64,000 bases of DNA from an uncultured Holophagaceae bacterium (GTDB taxonomy: Bacteria > Acidobacteriota > Holophagae > Holophagales > Holophagaceae), in assembly GCA_903913215.1 (NCBI GenBank), contig CAIWKE010000037.1, positions 18,338-82,337 on the forward strand, given 5' to 3'. The position numbers and the translations under genes are program-made. Shown here in pieces: positions 30,582 to 39,900 of the stretch (its first letter is position 1; every line of letters starts with the position of its first letter). The notes under the pieces are model-generated. The model ran no database searches and was not told the DNA's origin. It saw only the letters and a program-made list of their open reading frames with translations.

Positions 30582-33308
30582 CTATCTCCGCTTCCACAGG
30601 TCGAAGGGCTGCGTGCCCACCAGCACATTGAAGCTGCCGGTGGCCCTGCCGCTGTCCGTGGGCGTCTGGAGCTTCAGCAGCCCATAAGAGATTTCAACGT
30701 AGTAGTTGGACAGGGTTGTGCGCAGCATGAGCCCCATGCCCTGGACCTTGAATCCATCCGTGCCGCCGCCCAGGGCCGCCCCATCCCGGGCAACCCGGGC
30801 CAGATCGAAGCGGGGGATGGCCTCCACGGTGAGCCCAAGGCCGATGTAGAGGCGCAGGGGCAGGCCCAGGCGGAGGGCCGCGAAATTGGGCGCCATGAAA
30901 CCCGCAGCGCGGGAGCCGATGACGAAGGAGGGACCGCCCAGCACCCACCAGCGGTCCAGGGGCAGGTGGCGGCCCTGGCCCCACTCCAAGTCCAGGTCCG
31001 TGCCGAAGTACTCACCCAGGGCGACCAGGCCGCGTACTCGGGCGTAGCTCTGCTGGAAGGTGGCGCCTGGCAGGACCCCCGCCTCCGCCTCCCCCACGCC
31101 AAAGCGGGAGCGCAGCAGGAGCCCCTCACGCGGCAGGGTGTAGCGGTCGAAGTTGTCCCATTCCTCCGAGAGGAAGATCGCGTTCTGCTGCTGGGAGCGG
31201 CGTTGGCCCTGGTCCAGGAAGGCTGCGTCGCGATGACCCAGATCGAAGCTCAGCTTGCCCGTGCCCAGGTTGCTGAAGCGGAAATAGGTGCGCAGCAGGA
31301 GGTCCGAAACGCTGATGCGGGCGTCCTGGCCCAGGCTCACCAGCTCCGGCGTGGCCCAGGGCAGGGTCACGTCCAGGCGCTGCTGCCAGTAGGTGGCCGT
31401 CAGCTCCAGGCCGGCGCCCCTGGAGAAGCCGAAGGGGCCCCGCAGCACCAGGGCCGCCTGCTCCTGGAGGCGGTTGCGGGCACCACTCAGTTCCACTTCG
31501 GTGCCCCTGAAGCCCACGTTCAGGGCCCGGTAGTTGAGGCCCAGCTGCCCACCCAGGGTGGACTCGTAGCCCAGGGAGATGTCCAGGCGCTCCCGCTGCT
31601 GGGGTACCGGGATGAGGGTGATGGCCGTGCCTTCGTCACCGTCGGGGCGGATCTGGTAGCGCAGTTCCGCCAGGTGCAGGCGGTGCTCAGCCAGGGCGAT
31701 GCGATTCTGGAGCTCCACCGGCCGGAGGGGGCGGCCGTGCAATTCGCCCAGCAGGCGCAGGAGGTGGGACTCGTCCACAGAGCTGGGCGCCGACCGGACC
31801 TCCACCCGCGTCACCAGGGGTTCTTCGAGGACGATGCGCAGGCAACCGGTCTGGGGGTCGAAGCCGCACTTCCGGGCATCCACCAGGGGATTGCCGTCCA
31901 TGAGGAAGCCATAGACCAGGCGGGCCACCAGATGACCGAAGACCTCGGGGTTGAAGGGCTGGCCCAGCTTGAAGGTGTCGGTGGCAAGGTTCCAGATGGC
32001 GTGGCGCCAGGCGGCGGGGGCCTGCACATCCAGGCTAGTGACGGCCGCATAGGGCCGCAGGTGGAACGTGAGCACGCGCTCCGGGTCCACCGTGGCCCAG
32101 GCTTCCCGGGCCAGACCGTGCACCAGGGCCTGCTGGAGGAGGATCTGCACATCCTGGACCCGGACCGCGGGGCTTGGCTTCAGGGTGACGGAGATGAGGC
32201 CCGTGAGGGGCGTGTCCAGGTCTCCGGGGCCCTCGAAGGCCACCCGGGCGATGTCCAGCCGCTCCTGGGTGAGGCGCGTGCGGAGCAGGTCGTTCATGGC
32301 ATCGCGGCGGGCGTCGAAGGCCTCCCGGCCCTGGCGCACCAGCTGGGCCGTCTGGGAGCTGTATTCCAGGAAGGGCACATCGTGGATGTCGGGGCGGATG
32401 AGGAAGTCCGCGGCGGCGCGGCTCTCCCATTGGCGGCGTTCCACCACCAGGTCCAGGCTGCGGGCCGCCACGGAGAGGATGCTGGTGGACGGGCGCCGCT
32501 CCAGGGGGGCGCTGATGTCCACGGCGATGACCAGGTCTGGGTGGAAGGCCTCCTTGGCCGTGTGCACGGGCAGGTTCTCCACCAGGGCGCCATCCACGTA
32601 CTGCTGGCCCTCGATGACCACCGGGCGGAAGCCGCCGGGGATGGACATGGAGGCCCGCACGGCCTCCACCAGGTCGCCCCGGCCGAAGACCCGGCCCTGG
32701 CCCGTCTCCAGGTTGGTGGCCAGTACCCGCAGGGGCCGCTGGAGCCGGTCGAAGTCGCCGTTGGAGAAGTAGGCCCCGCGGGCCAGCAGGCCCTGCAGCG
32801 TGTGCTGGACCTCCACGCCGCTGCGCAGGCCTTGGGCCAGAGAGAGCTGACCGTCCTGCCGCTCGATGGAGAGGAAGGTGGCGTTGTGGTCCTCCTGCTC
32901 CATGAGGGTCTCGCCGGGATTCCGCAGCAGGGGTTCCAGGAAGGCCCGGGTCAGGTCCAGGCGGGCGAAGAGGTCCTCGATCTCCTTGCCCGTGAAGCCG
33001 CTGGCGTAGAGCGCGGCCACCAGGGCCCCGGCGCTGGTGCCAGTGAGGCTGTCCAGGGGGTAGCCCACTTCCTCCAGGCGCTGAAGGACCCCGATATGGG
33101 CCAGGCCCCGGGCACCCCCTCCGCTGAGGACCAGGCCCACCCGGGGCATGCCGGGGATGACCACCCGGGGGAGGAAGCGGAACACCATGTCCGGGGCCTG
33201 GAGTTCTACGTCGATGCGGCGGGGTTCCGCCATGCCAGCCTTGGGCGTGGCAGGGCCCTGCGCCGCCAGCAGCGCCGGCAGGCAGAGGGCCAGCCACCCA
33301 GGTTTCAT
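30582..33308 (-). CDS. Patatin-like phospholipase fused to POTRA and outer-membrane barrel (type Vd-like)
   Basis: A 908-residue exported protein: signal peptide (MKPGWLALCLPALLAAQ), then a patatin domain at about 55-250 with the oxyanion loop GGGARG, nucleophile Ser92 in GTSAG and Asp239 in DGALVENLP. A POTRA-like region follows (about 320-520), and the C-terminal ~350 residues form strands like those of the BamA/D15 barrel (ERLDISLGYESTLGGQLGLN and similar). This is the plan of PlpD-type patatin autotransporters: the barrel sits in the outer membrane and the lipase is displayed or released. Its start overlaps the rph stop by 4 nt, so it is read from the rpiB-rph unit. Confidence 0.88.
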   Translation of the reverse strand: MKPGWLALCLPALLAAQGPATPKAGMAEPRRIDVELQAPDMVFRFLPRVVIPGMPRVGLVLSGGGARGLAHIGVLQRLEEVGYPLDSLTGTSAGALVAALYASGFTGKEIEDLFARLDLTRAFLEPLLRNPGETLMEQEDHNATFLSIERQDGQLSLAQGLRSGVEVQHTLQGLLARGAYFSNGDFDRLQRPLRVLATNLETGQGRVFGRGDLVEAVRASMSIPGGFRPVVIEGQQYVDGALVENLPVHTAKEAFHPDLVIAVDISAPLERRPSTSILSVAARSLDLVVERRQWESRAAADFLIRPDIHDVPFLEYSSQTAQLVRQGREAFDARRDAMNDLLRTRLTQERLDIARVAFEGPGDLDTPLTGLISVTLKPSPAVRVQDVQILLQQALVHGLAREAWATVDPERVLTFHLRPYAAVTSLDVQAPAAWRHAIWNLATDTFKLGQPFNPEVFGHLVARLVYGFLMDGNPLVDARKCGFDPQTGCLRIVLEEPLVTRVEVRSAPSSVDESHLLRLLGELHGRPLRPVELQNRIALAEHRLHLAELRYQIRPDGDEGTAITLIPVPQQRERLDISLGYESTLGGQLGLNYRALNVGFRGTEVELSGARNRLQEQAALVLRGPFGFSRGAGLELTATYWQQRLDVTLPWATPELVSLGQDARISVSDLLLRTYFRFSNLGTGKLSFDLGHRDAAFLDQGQRRSQQQNAIFLSEEWDNFDRYTLPREGLLLRSRFGVGEAEAGVLPGATFQQSYARVRGLVALGEYFGTDLDLEWGQGRHLPLDRWWVLGGPSFVIGSRAAGFMAPNFAALRLGLPLRLYIGLGLTVEAIPRFDLARVARDGAALGGGTDGFKVQGMGLMLRTTLSNYYVEISYGLLKLQTPTDSGRATGSFNVLVGTQPFDLWKRR

Positions 33309-34021
33309 GCGAGCGCCGCCCGTTGCGCCTCCATGAGGGCTCCACAGCCCTGGAGCCCCAGGTCCACGAGAGCCGCCGCCTCGGCGCGACTGAAGGGACG
33401 GCCTTCGCCGGTGCCCTGCAGCTCCACCAGATCAAGCACCCCGCCGTTCCTGCCCCGGGCCGCCACCAGGTTGCAGTCCACGGCGGCCAGGTGGTCCTCC
33501 TCGTATTCCAGGTCCAGCACCAGGCCCCGGCGACCTTCCCCGGCCTCCACGATGCCCGCGCTGACGGCGGCCACCTGGCGGACCAGGGCGGCCTCCAGGC
33601 CCCGGGCCCGCAGGGCCATGGCCACGGCCACCCAGGCTCCGGTGATGGAGGCGCAGCGGGTGCCGCCATCGGCATTCAGCACGTCGCAGTCCACCGTGAG
33701 GGTCCACTCACCCAGGAGGGCCAAGTCCACGGCCTGGCGCAGGCTGCGGCCGATGAGGCGCTGGATCTCCACGGTGCGGCCCTGCTGCTTGCCTTTGGCC
33801 GCTTCGCGGTCCGAGCGTGTGTTCGTGGCTGCGGGCAGCATGCCGTACTCCGCCGTCAGCCAGCCCGTGCCCCGGCCCTTCATCCAGCTCGGCACCTTGT
33901 TTTCCAGGTTGGCGGCGCAGAGGACATGGGTGTTTCCCTGCTTCACTAGGCAGGATCCGCCCGCGTGCAATTGGACGCCCTGAATGAGCTCCAGGTGGCG
34001 CAGGGCCTCGATCGGACGCAT
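33305..34021 (-). CDS. rph: Ribonuclease PH
   Basis: Phosphate-dependent exoribonuclease that trims tRNA 3' ends, 238 residues. Matches are LIQGVQLHAGGSCLVKQGNTHVLC (shifted form of the usual GSVLVEFGNTKVLC), GWLTAEYGMLPAATNTR, EIQRLIGRSLR and CDVLNADGGTRCASITG. It overlaps rpiB by 1 nt and the patatin gene by 4 nt. Confidence 0.95.
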   Translation of the reverse strand: MRPIEALRHLELIQGVQLHAGGSCLVKQGNTHVLCAANLENKVPSWMKGRGTGWLTAEYGMLPAATNTRSDREAAKGKQQGRTVEIQRLIGRSLRQAVDLALLGEWTLTVDCDVLNADGGTRCASITGAWVAVAMALRARGLEAALVRQVAAVSAGIVEAGEGRRGLVLDLEYEEDHLAAVDCNLVAARGRNGGVLDLVELQGTGEGRPFSRAEAAALVDLGLQGCGALMEAQRAALA

Positions 34022-34455
34022 CAGCAGCTCCCCTTGTATTCGATCTTGTCCACCCGCCCCTGATGCCGCCCACCTTCAAAAGGTGTATCCAAGAACGTTT
34101 TCAGGTAGGATTCTGCATTGAGCGGATCCGTCAGCCGCTGGCCGAAAGCGATGGCGTTCGCGTCATTGTGCTGCCGAGCCAGTGCCGCGTGTTCAGTGGA
34201 GGTCACGAGCGCGCAACGGATTCCGGCATGGCGGTTGGCCGCGATGCTGATACCGATGCCCGATCCGCAGACCAGCACCAGGCGCTCCCACTGATCTATG
34301 CCTTCCGCTGCCCGATGCGCGAAATCCGGATAATCCACCGAGGCCATTCCATCCGTACCGAAGTCCACCACGGCATGTCCCTGCTCCACCGCCCAGGCCT
34401 TGAGCCGCTCCTTCAGGTCGTACCCCGCATGATCGCTTGCAAAGCCCAGCCGCAT
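34021..34455 (-). CDS. rpiB: Ribose-5-phosphate isomerase B
   Basis: Interconverts ribose-5-phosphate and ribulose-5-phosphate in the pentose phosphate pathway. The 144-residue product begins MRLGFASDHAGYDLKERL and has the catalytic Cys in VCGSGIGIS and His in STEHAALARQHNDAN. The start at 34455 matches the family N-terminus; the open frame upstream to 34524 has no support. It is divergent from the SNF2 helicase gene, with 92 nt between starts. Confidence 0.95.
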   Translation of the reverse strand: MRLGFASDHAGYDLKERLKAWAVEQGHAVVDFGTDGMASVDYPDFAHRAAEGIDQWERLVLVCGSGIGISIAANRHAGIRCALVTSTEHAALARQHNDANAIAFGQRLTDPLNAESYLKTFLDTPFEGGRHQGRVDKIEYKGSC

Positions 34456-34547
34456 CGTCAAACCCCCAGGTCTCCAGCCTACCGCCTTCGGCCCACGGGC
34501 CCCAGCTTCCAGCCCACTGTCCACAGCTCAAAGCCGATAGCTCAACC

Positions 34548-37500
34548 ATGCTGAATCTGTTCCTGCAGTATCGCCCCCAAGATCGCGGCTTTCTCCTGTG
34601 CATGCCTGAGGCTGTGGGTGCCACAGAGTGGCTCCGGGCGTTGCGGACCCTGCCTGGCGAACTCCAGGGCCGGGAGCGCCTGACCCCTGCCAAGGCACAG
34701 ATCTTCCTACCCGACGGTGCCCTGGTCGAAATGCACGCCGTGCCCCTGCGCTGGCAGCGGGCCTATCCCTGGCTCTCCTCCCTGGCCCTGAACCCCGGCA
34801 CGGCCGGCCCCACCCTCCGCTACTGGGCCACCGTGCTCCGCCTCCTCCAGTCCCTGGTGGTGCGTGGCGCCGTCCTGCCCCAACTGGACACCCGCGGCAA
34901 TCCCTGGAAGGCCCGCTGGGGCGTCAGCCTCACCAGCCCCTCGGACCGCCTGGCCCTCCGCCAGCTCACGGAGGCCATGCCGCCAGCCTCGGTGGCCTTC
35001 CCTGAAACCGACACCTGGGGCTTCACCAAGACCGTGGCCCTGGGCGATCTGGACGCCTTCGACATCGAGGACGACCTGGCCATGCCGCCGGCGGCGGATG
35101 CTGTGCTGACCGCCTTCCTGGAGGATGGCGCGGACTTCATCATGCGCTTCGTGGCGGGCGGCCTGCGGGCCGGGGACGATCCCCGCCTCAGCCTCATCCA
35201 CCGCCTGCGGGGCCACAAGCGGGACCGTCTGCCCTGGGACGAGCGCATCATGGTGGCCCTGTGCCACCAGCTGCCGGAATTCCCCACCATCGGCATCACC
35301 GAGCGCACCCTGGGTGAGCAGTTGACCCAGTGGAGCGAGGGCGCGCGGCCCCAGTGGCTGCGTCCCAGCCTGCGTCTGGAGGCCCCGGCGGTGCCCCTCA
35401 CCACCCAGGCCGTGCAGGACGCGGACCGGCTGGCCGAAGAGGGCTGGATCCTCAAGGTGGGCCTGGAGACTGAAGCCGGTGCCGACATCGGTGTGGCCAA
35501 GCTCTGGGAACCCTCCACAGAGCCTGCCGTGTTGCAGGCCCGCCAGGCCCTGCTGCGAGGCCTGGCCCGCGCCACACCCTTCTTCCCGGCCCTGGAACGG
35601 GCCCTCTCCGGCCAAAAGCCCGAGGATCTGGTGCTGCGGCCCACGGAGGCCTGGGGCTTCCTTACCCGGGGCGCTGCGCAGCTGAAAGAGGCTGGCTTCC
35701 TGGTCCACATCCCCGAGAGCCTGGCGGACTTCGGCGGTGCCAAGCGGCTCCGCGCCAAGGTGCGCCTGGGGGCCCGCAGCACGGTGGACTCCGGCCCCCT
35801 GGCCCAGGCGGGTCTGGAGGGCAGCGTCAGCGCCGACTGGTCGCTCATGCTCGGCGACGACGCCCTCAGCGTCGAGGACTTCGCCCAGATGGCAAGCCTC
35901 AAGCACCCCCTGGTGGCCTGGAAGGGCAAGTGGGTGGCGCTGGATCCCGAGACCCTCAAGCAGATTAGCGCCGTCATCCAGGCCAGCGCCGGAGCGGGCT
36001 TCGAAAGCATGACCAAGGGCGATGCCCTGGCCGCCGCCCTCACGGGCACGGCCCGCATCCCAGGTGTCAGCGAGGCCATCGAGGTGGAGGTGGCCGGTGA
36101 CTTTGGGGCTGCCCTGGAGGATCTCAAGGTCCTGCCGGACAAGCCCATCACCCAGCCCACCACCTTCAAGGGCCAGTTGCGGCCCTACCAGCTGCGCGGC
36201 CTGGCCTGGCTCGAGGGCCTGTCGCGCCATGGCCTGGGCGGTATTCTCGCGGACGACATGGGTTTGGGCAAAACCATCCAGGTCCTGGCCCTGCTGCTGC
36301 ACCGCCAGGAAGACAGCCCCGAGTTCGGTCCCGCCACCCTGCTGGTCTGCCCGACCTCCCTGCTGGGGAACTGGGAGCGGGAGCTGGCAAAGTTTGCGCC
36401 CTCCGTGCCGGTCTTCGTGCACCACGGCAACAACCGGGACCGTCTGCCCAAGACCTTCAAGCCCCATACCCTGGTGCTCACCACCTACGGCGTGGTGCGC
36501 CGCGAGGAGGACACCTTCGCCGCCCGTCCCTGGGGCATGGTGGTGGTGGACGAGGCCCAGGCCATCAAGAACGCCAGCTCGGCCCAGGCCAAGGCCATCC
36601 GCAAGCTGCACGGCGCCTTCCGCCTGGCGCTCACGGGCACCCCCATCGAGAACCGCCTCACGGAGCTGTGGGCCATCATGAACGCGGGCCTGCCGGGCTA
36701 CCTGGGCAGCGAGTCGCAGTTCAAGGAGCGCTTCGCCAATCCCATCGAGAAATACCGCGATCCCGACGCCGCCAACGAGCTGCGCCAGCGCATCGGGCCC
36801 TTCATCCTCCGCCGCCTCAAGAGTGACAAGAGCATCATCCAGGACCTGCCTGAGAAGAACGAGATGAAGGTCTTCACTACCCTCAGTCGCGAGCAGGCGG
36901 AGCTCTACCAGTACCGCGTCGAAAAGATGGACGAGGAGCTGGACGCCGCCTCCTCGGGCATCGAGCGCCGTGGGCGCATCCTGGCCCTGCTCACGCACCT
37001 CAAGCAGATCTGCAACCACCCCAGCCAGTTCCTCAAGGCCCAGGGGCCCTACAAGAACCGCAGCGGCAAGCTGGACCGCCTCACGGAAATGCTGGAAGAG
37101 GTCGTCGAAGCCGGCGAGCGCGCCCTGGTCTTCACCCAGTTCAAGGAGATGGGCGACCGCCTCCAGGTCCACCTCAAGGACGAGCTGGGCTTCGAGCCCC
37201 CCTTCCTGCACGGCGGCACCACCCGCGAAGGCCGCGATGAGCTGGTGCGGGCCTTCCAGGAAGACGCGGACTCCTCCCCCGTGCTGCTGCTGAGCCTCAA
37301 GGCCGGTGGCGTGGGCCTCAACCTCACGGCTGCCACCCATGTGTTCCACTTCGACCGCTGGTGGAACCCCGCCGTGGAAGACCAGGCCACGGACCGCACC
37401 TACCGCATCGGCCAGACCAAGAACGTGCAGGTCCACAAGCTGGTCACCATCGGCACCCTGGAGGAGAAGATCGACGCCCTCCTGGAGTCCAAGCGGGACC

Positions 37501-37676
37501 TCGCGGACCGTGTGGTGGGCAGTGGCGAAGGCTGGCTGACGGAGCTGGATGATGACGCCCTGCGTCGCCTCGTGGCACTGGATCCCGACGCCGAGCTGCT
37601 GGACGCCGATGAGGCCACACCCGAGGAGACCGCGCCCAAACCGGTGCGGCGCAAGGCCAAGGAGGTGGCGCCATGA
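34548..37676 (+). CDS. SNF2/RapA-type DEAD-like helicase
   Basis: A 1042-residue protein. About 560 N-terminal residues form the SNF2_assoc-type region found in bacterial SNF2 proteins. The ATPase motor follows: DDMGLGKTIQ (motif I), VDEAQAIKN (II), LTGTPIENRL (III), then LVFTQFKEMGDRLQ, LKAGGVGLNLTAATHV and DRTYRIGQ (IV-VI). Such proteins translocate on double-stranded DNA and may remodel RNA polymerase or nucleoid complexes. The ATG at 34548 fits the conserved start although no good Shine-Dalgarno is seen; the longer frame to 34437 overlaps rpiB. It overlaps the SWIM gene by 4 nt. Confidence 0.9.
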   Translation: MLNLFLQYRPQDRGFLLCMPEAVGATEWLRALRTLPGELQGRERLTPAKAQIFLPDGALVEMHAVPLRWQRAYPWLSSLALNPGTAGPTLRYWATVLRLLQSLVVRGAVLPQLDTRGNPWKARWGVSLTSPSDRLALRQLTEAMPPASVAFPETDTWGFTKTVALGDLDAFDIEDDLAMPPAADAVLTAFLEDGADFIMRFVAGGLRAGDDPRLSLIHRLRGHKRDRLPWDERIMVALCHQLPEFPTIGITERTLGEQLTQWSEGARPQWLRPSLRLEAPAVPLTTQAVQDADRLAEEGWILKVGLETEAGADIGVAKLWEPSTEPAVLQARQALLRGLARATPFFPALERALSGQKPEDLVLRPTEAWGFLTRGAAQLKEAGFLVHIPESLADFGGAKRLRAKVRLGARSTVDSGPLAQAGLEGSVSADWSLMLGDDALSVEDFAQMASLKHPLVAWKGKWVALDPETLKQISAVIQASAGAGFESMTKGDALAAALTGTARIPGVSEAIEVEVAGDFGAALEDLKVLPDKPITQPTTFKGQLRPYQLRGLAWLEGLSRHGLGGILADDMGLGKTIQVLALLLHRQEDSPEFGPATLLVCPTSLLGNWERELAKFAPSVPVFVHHGNNRDRLPKTFKPHTLVLTTYGVVRREEDTFAARPWGMVVVDEAQAIKNASSAQAKAIRKLHGAFRLALTGTPIENRLTELWAIMNAGLPGYLGSESQFKERFANPIEKYRDPDAANELRQRIGPFILRRLKSDKSIIQDLPEKNEMKVFTTLSREQAELYQYRVEKMDEELDAASSGIERRGRILALLTHLKQICNHPSQFLKAQGPYKNRSGKLDRLTEMLEEVVEAGERALVFTQFKEMGDRLQVHLKDELGFEPPFLHGGTTREGRDELVRAFQEDADSSPVLLLSLKAGGVGLNLTAATHVFHFDRWWNPAVEDQATDRTYRIGQTKNVQVHKLVTIGTLEEKIDALLESKRDLADRVVGSGEGWLTELDDDALRRLVALDPDAELLDADEATPEETAPKPVRRKAKEVAP

Positions 37677-38641
37677 TGAGCCACGCCGACCGCTTCGGCG
37701 CCACGTGGTGGGGCCGCCTCTGGATCCAGGGCCTCGAGAAGCTCGGGGACGACTACGAAAATCGCCTGCCTCGGGGCAAGAAGTACGCGGAGGACGGCCA
37801 CGTCTCCCACTTCGGCGTGCAGCCCGGCGAGATCCAGGCCCGGGTCCATGGCCGCAAGACCTACAACGTGACCTTGGGCCTGCCCGCCCTCACCACCGCG
37901 CAGTGGGAGAAGGCCCTGACCCGCATTGCCCAGGAGAGCCGCTTCGTGGCCTCTCTGCTGGCAGGCGAAATGCCCCAGGGCCTGGACGAGACCTTTCGCG
38001 AGGCGGGCGCCAGCCTCTACCCCCGCGTGCCCAAGGAGCTGCAGACCCACTGCGACTGCCCGGACTGGGCCAACCCCTGCAAGCACGTGGCCGCCGTCTG
38101 CTACGTCATGGCCGAGGCCCTGGACCGGGATCCCTGGCTGCTCTTCGACCTCCGGGGCAAGAGCCGCGAGGAAGTGCTCCAGGCCCTGCAGTCGGCCCTG
38201 GATGCCGCCGCCGTGGCCGTCCCCAAGAAGCGGGGCCGTCCTCCCAAGAAGCAGCAGACCGTGGCGGACCTCCTCCGCCAGGAACAGCCCGAACCCGAGC
38301 CCTGGCGCCGCCTCCCCGAGGAGGCCTATGACGCCCTGCCCATGCCCCTGCCTGAGCTCACCATCCCCCGGATGATCCCGCCGGATCCTTCGGTATTCAC
38401 CCAGCTGGGGCCGCTGCCCCACGCCCGCATCGAGACCAGTCTCTGCCTGGCCGCCCTCATGCACCGCACCGCCCAATGGGTGCAGCAGCAGATTGAGGAC
38501 GGTCCCAAGGGCCTCGAAGATGGGGAGGAGGATGGCGATCTGGAGCAGCCCGCCTCGCCCTTCGACGCCCCCCTCCAGCCCGCCCCCAAGACCAGCCGTA
38601 ACTGGCGTCACAAGAAGCGACGCTGGGGCAAGAAGGGCTGA
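37673..38641 (+). CDS. SWIM zinc-finger protein, partner of the SNF2 helicase
   Basis: A 322-residue soluble protein. The SWIM motif is Cys-x-Cys...Cys-x-His in CDCPDWANPCKHVAAVCY at about residues 123-140. The N-terminal WWGRLWIQGLEKL and RVHGRKTYNV are typical of SWIM proteins found beside SNF2 helicases. The C-terminal half is acidic and proline-rich with a basic patch KKRGRPPKK (AT-hook-like) and ends HKKRRWGKKG. It overlaps the helicase gene by 4 nt (ATGA), so the two products are probably made together and bind DNA together. Function is not established. Confidence 0.85.
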   Translation: MMSHADRFGATWWGRLWIQGLEKLGDDYENRLPRGKKYAEDGHVSHFGVQPGEIQARVHGRKTYNVTLGLPALTTAQWEKALTRIAQESRFVASLLAGEMPQGLDETFREAGASLYPRVPKELQTHCDCPDWANPCKHVAAVCYVMAEALDRDPWLLFDLRGKSREEVLQALQSALDAAAVAVPKKRGRPPKKQQTVADLLRQEQPEPEPWRRLPEEAYDALPMPLPELTIPRMIPPDPSVFTQLGPLPHARIETSLCLAALMHRTAQWVQQQIEDGPKGLEDGEEDGDLEQPASPFDAPLQPAPKTSRNWRHKKRRWGKKG

Positions 38642-38672
38642 TACCTTCCATCCTTGGACCTTAGGAGTTCCC

Positions 38673-39047
38673 ATGCGCACCATCAGCACCCCCGCCGCCC
38701 CCGCCGCCATCGGCCCCTACAGCCAGGCCCAGATCTCGGGCAACCACCTCTACACCTCGGGGCAGATCCCCCTGGTGCCCGAGACCATGGAGATGGTCAC
38801 CGGCCCCATCGAGCCCCAGGCCGAGCAGGTGCTGAAGAACCTCAGCGCCGTCCTAGCCGCTGCTGGCACCAGCTGGGACCGCGTCGTGAAGACCACGGTC
38901 TTCCTGTCCGACATGGCCGACTTCGCCGCCTTCAACGCCATCTACGAAAAGGCCCTCGGCGGTGCCAAGCCTGCCCGCAGCACTGTCCAAGTGGCGGCCC
39001 TGCCCCGCGGCGCGAAGGTCGAGATCGAGCTCATCGCGGAAGTCTGA
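38673..39047 (+). CDS. ridA: RidA-type enamine/imine deaminase
   Basis: A 124-residue RidA/YjgF protein that hydrolyses reactive 2-aminoacrylate-type intermediates made by PLP enzymes. It shows IGPYSQAQISGNHLYTSGQIPL at the N-terminus, VVKTTVFLSDMADFAAFN, and the active-site Arg in PARSTVQVAALPRGAKVEIE. The ATG at 38673 has AGGAG upstream. It is 31 nt after the SWIM gene. Confidence 0.95.
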   Translation: MRTISTPAAPAAIGPYSQAQISGNHLYTSGQIPLVPETMEMVTGPIEPQAEQVLKNLSAVLAAAGTSWDRVVKTTVFLSDMADFAAFNAIYEKALGGAKPARSTVQVAALPRGAKVEIELIAEV

Positions 39048-39079
39048 ATCGAGCGGCTCGACCCATTCCAGGGTTCTGT

Positions 39080-39153
39080 TTAACCGCAGAGGACGCAGAG
39101 AGCGCAGAGGAATGACGGCCCTCCTCTGCGTCCTCTGCGTCCTCTGCGGTTAA
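39080..39153. repeat. Gene-less 74-bp palindromic element sharing ends with the GxxExxY cassette
   Basis: The arms 39080-39111 and 39122-39153 match at 30 of 32 positions, start and end with TTAA, and consist of 9-nt units of CGCAGAGGA. The first 21 bases of each arm are identical to the queC-side arm of the cassette at 19634-20104. Only 10 nt separate the arms. It lies between ridA and the convergent LytTR regulator gene, ending 6 nt before that gene's stop, and may also terminate transcription. Confidence 0.85.
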
Positions 39154-39159
39154 TTGGTT

Positions 39160-39900
39160 TTACCCCAGCCCCAGTCGCGCCTTGAGGCCTGGTGCGGCGC
39201 CTCGACTGACTTCGAGTTCGACGCCGCCCTGGAGGCGCACGAGCAGGCGGCCGGACTCGCCGGTCTGCACGCCGACCACGGCTTCGGGGCGCAGCAACAG
39301 GTGGCGGTGGCCGCGCACCACGCGGCCCCCCAGGGCTGCCTCAGCCTCGGCCAGGGTCTTCCAGGTGGTGCGCAGGCGCTCGCCCACGAAGGCCCAGACC
39401 GTCTCGTCCTCCAGGAGGAAGTGGGTGGTCTTGGCCAGGTCCACCAGCACCAGGCCGCTGCCTGCCTTCACGGGAAACCGGAAGGGCCCTGCGGCGCGGG
39501 GAGTCTCGGGCGTCGGCACGGTCCCCCGGGCTCGCAGGCGCCCGAGGGTGGTGGCCAGGCGTTCGGCGGTGACGGGCTTCAGGAGGTAGTCCGTGGCGGC
39601 CTGCTCAAAGGCCCGCACCGCGTGCTCCGCATAGGCCGTCACGAAGACCACGGGCAGGGGTCGGGGCAGGTCCAGGGAGACGTCCAGGCCCGTGAGCCCC
39701 GGCATCTGGATGTCCAGGAAGAGGGCGTCCGCGGGCTCCCCGCTCGCCAGCCACGCCAGCACGGAGGGACCGTCCTCCAGCTCCGCCACCACCTCGCAGC
39801 CCGCCTCACGCAGGAGGCGGCAGAGGCGCCGCAGGTTGAAGGGCTCGTCCTCGGCCACCAGGACGCGGAGGGATGCCTGAGGCAGGGGCAAATGGGTCAT
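39160..39900 (-). CDS. LytTR-family response regulator
   Basis: A 246-residue transcription regulator: receiver domain at about 10-125 with the acidic pair in VAEDE, phosphoacceptor Asp in LFLDIQMPGLTG, Thr in FVTAY and Lys in LLKPV. The C-terminal ~100 residues form a LytTR DNA-binding domain (LEDETVWAFVGERL...VVRGHRHLLLRPEAV). It overlaps its kinase gene by 4 nt. The target is probably the operon starting with the Spy-like gene. Confidence 0.9.
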   Translation of the reverse strand: MTHLPLPQASLRVLVAEDEPFNLRRLCRLLREAGCEVVAELEDGPSVLAWLASGEPADALFLDIQMPGLTGLDVSLDLPRPLPVVFVTAYAEHAVRAFEQAATDYLLKPVTAERLATTLGRLRARGTVPTPETPRAAGPFRFPVKAGSGLVLVDLAKTTHFLLEDETVWAFVGERLRTTWKTLAEAEAALGGRVVRGHRHLLLRPEAVVGVQTGESGRLLVRLQGGVELEVSRGAAPGLKARLGLG

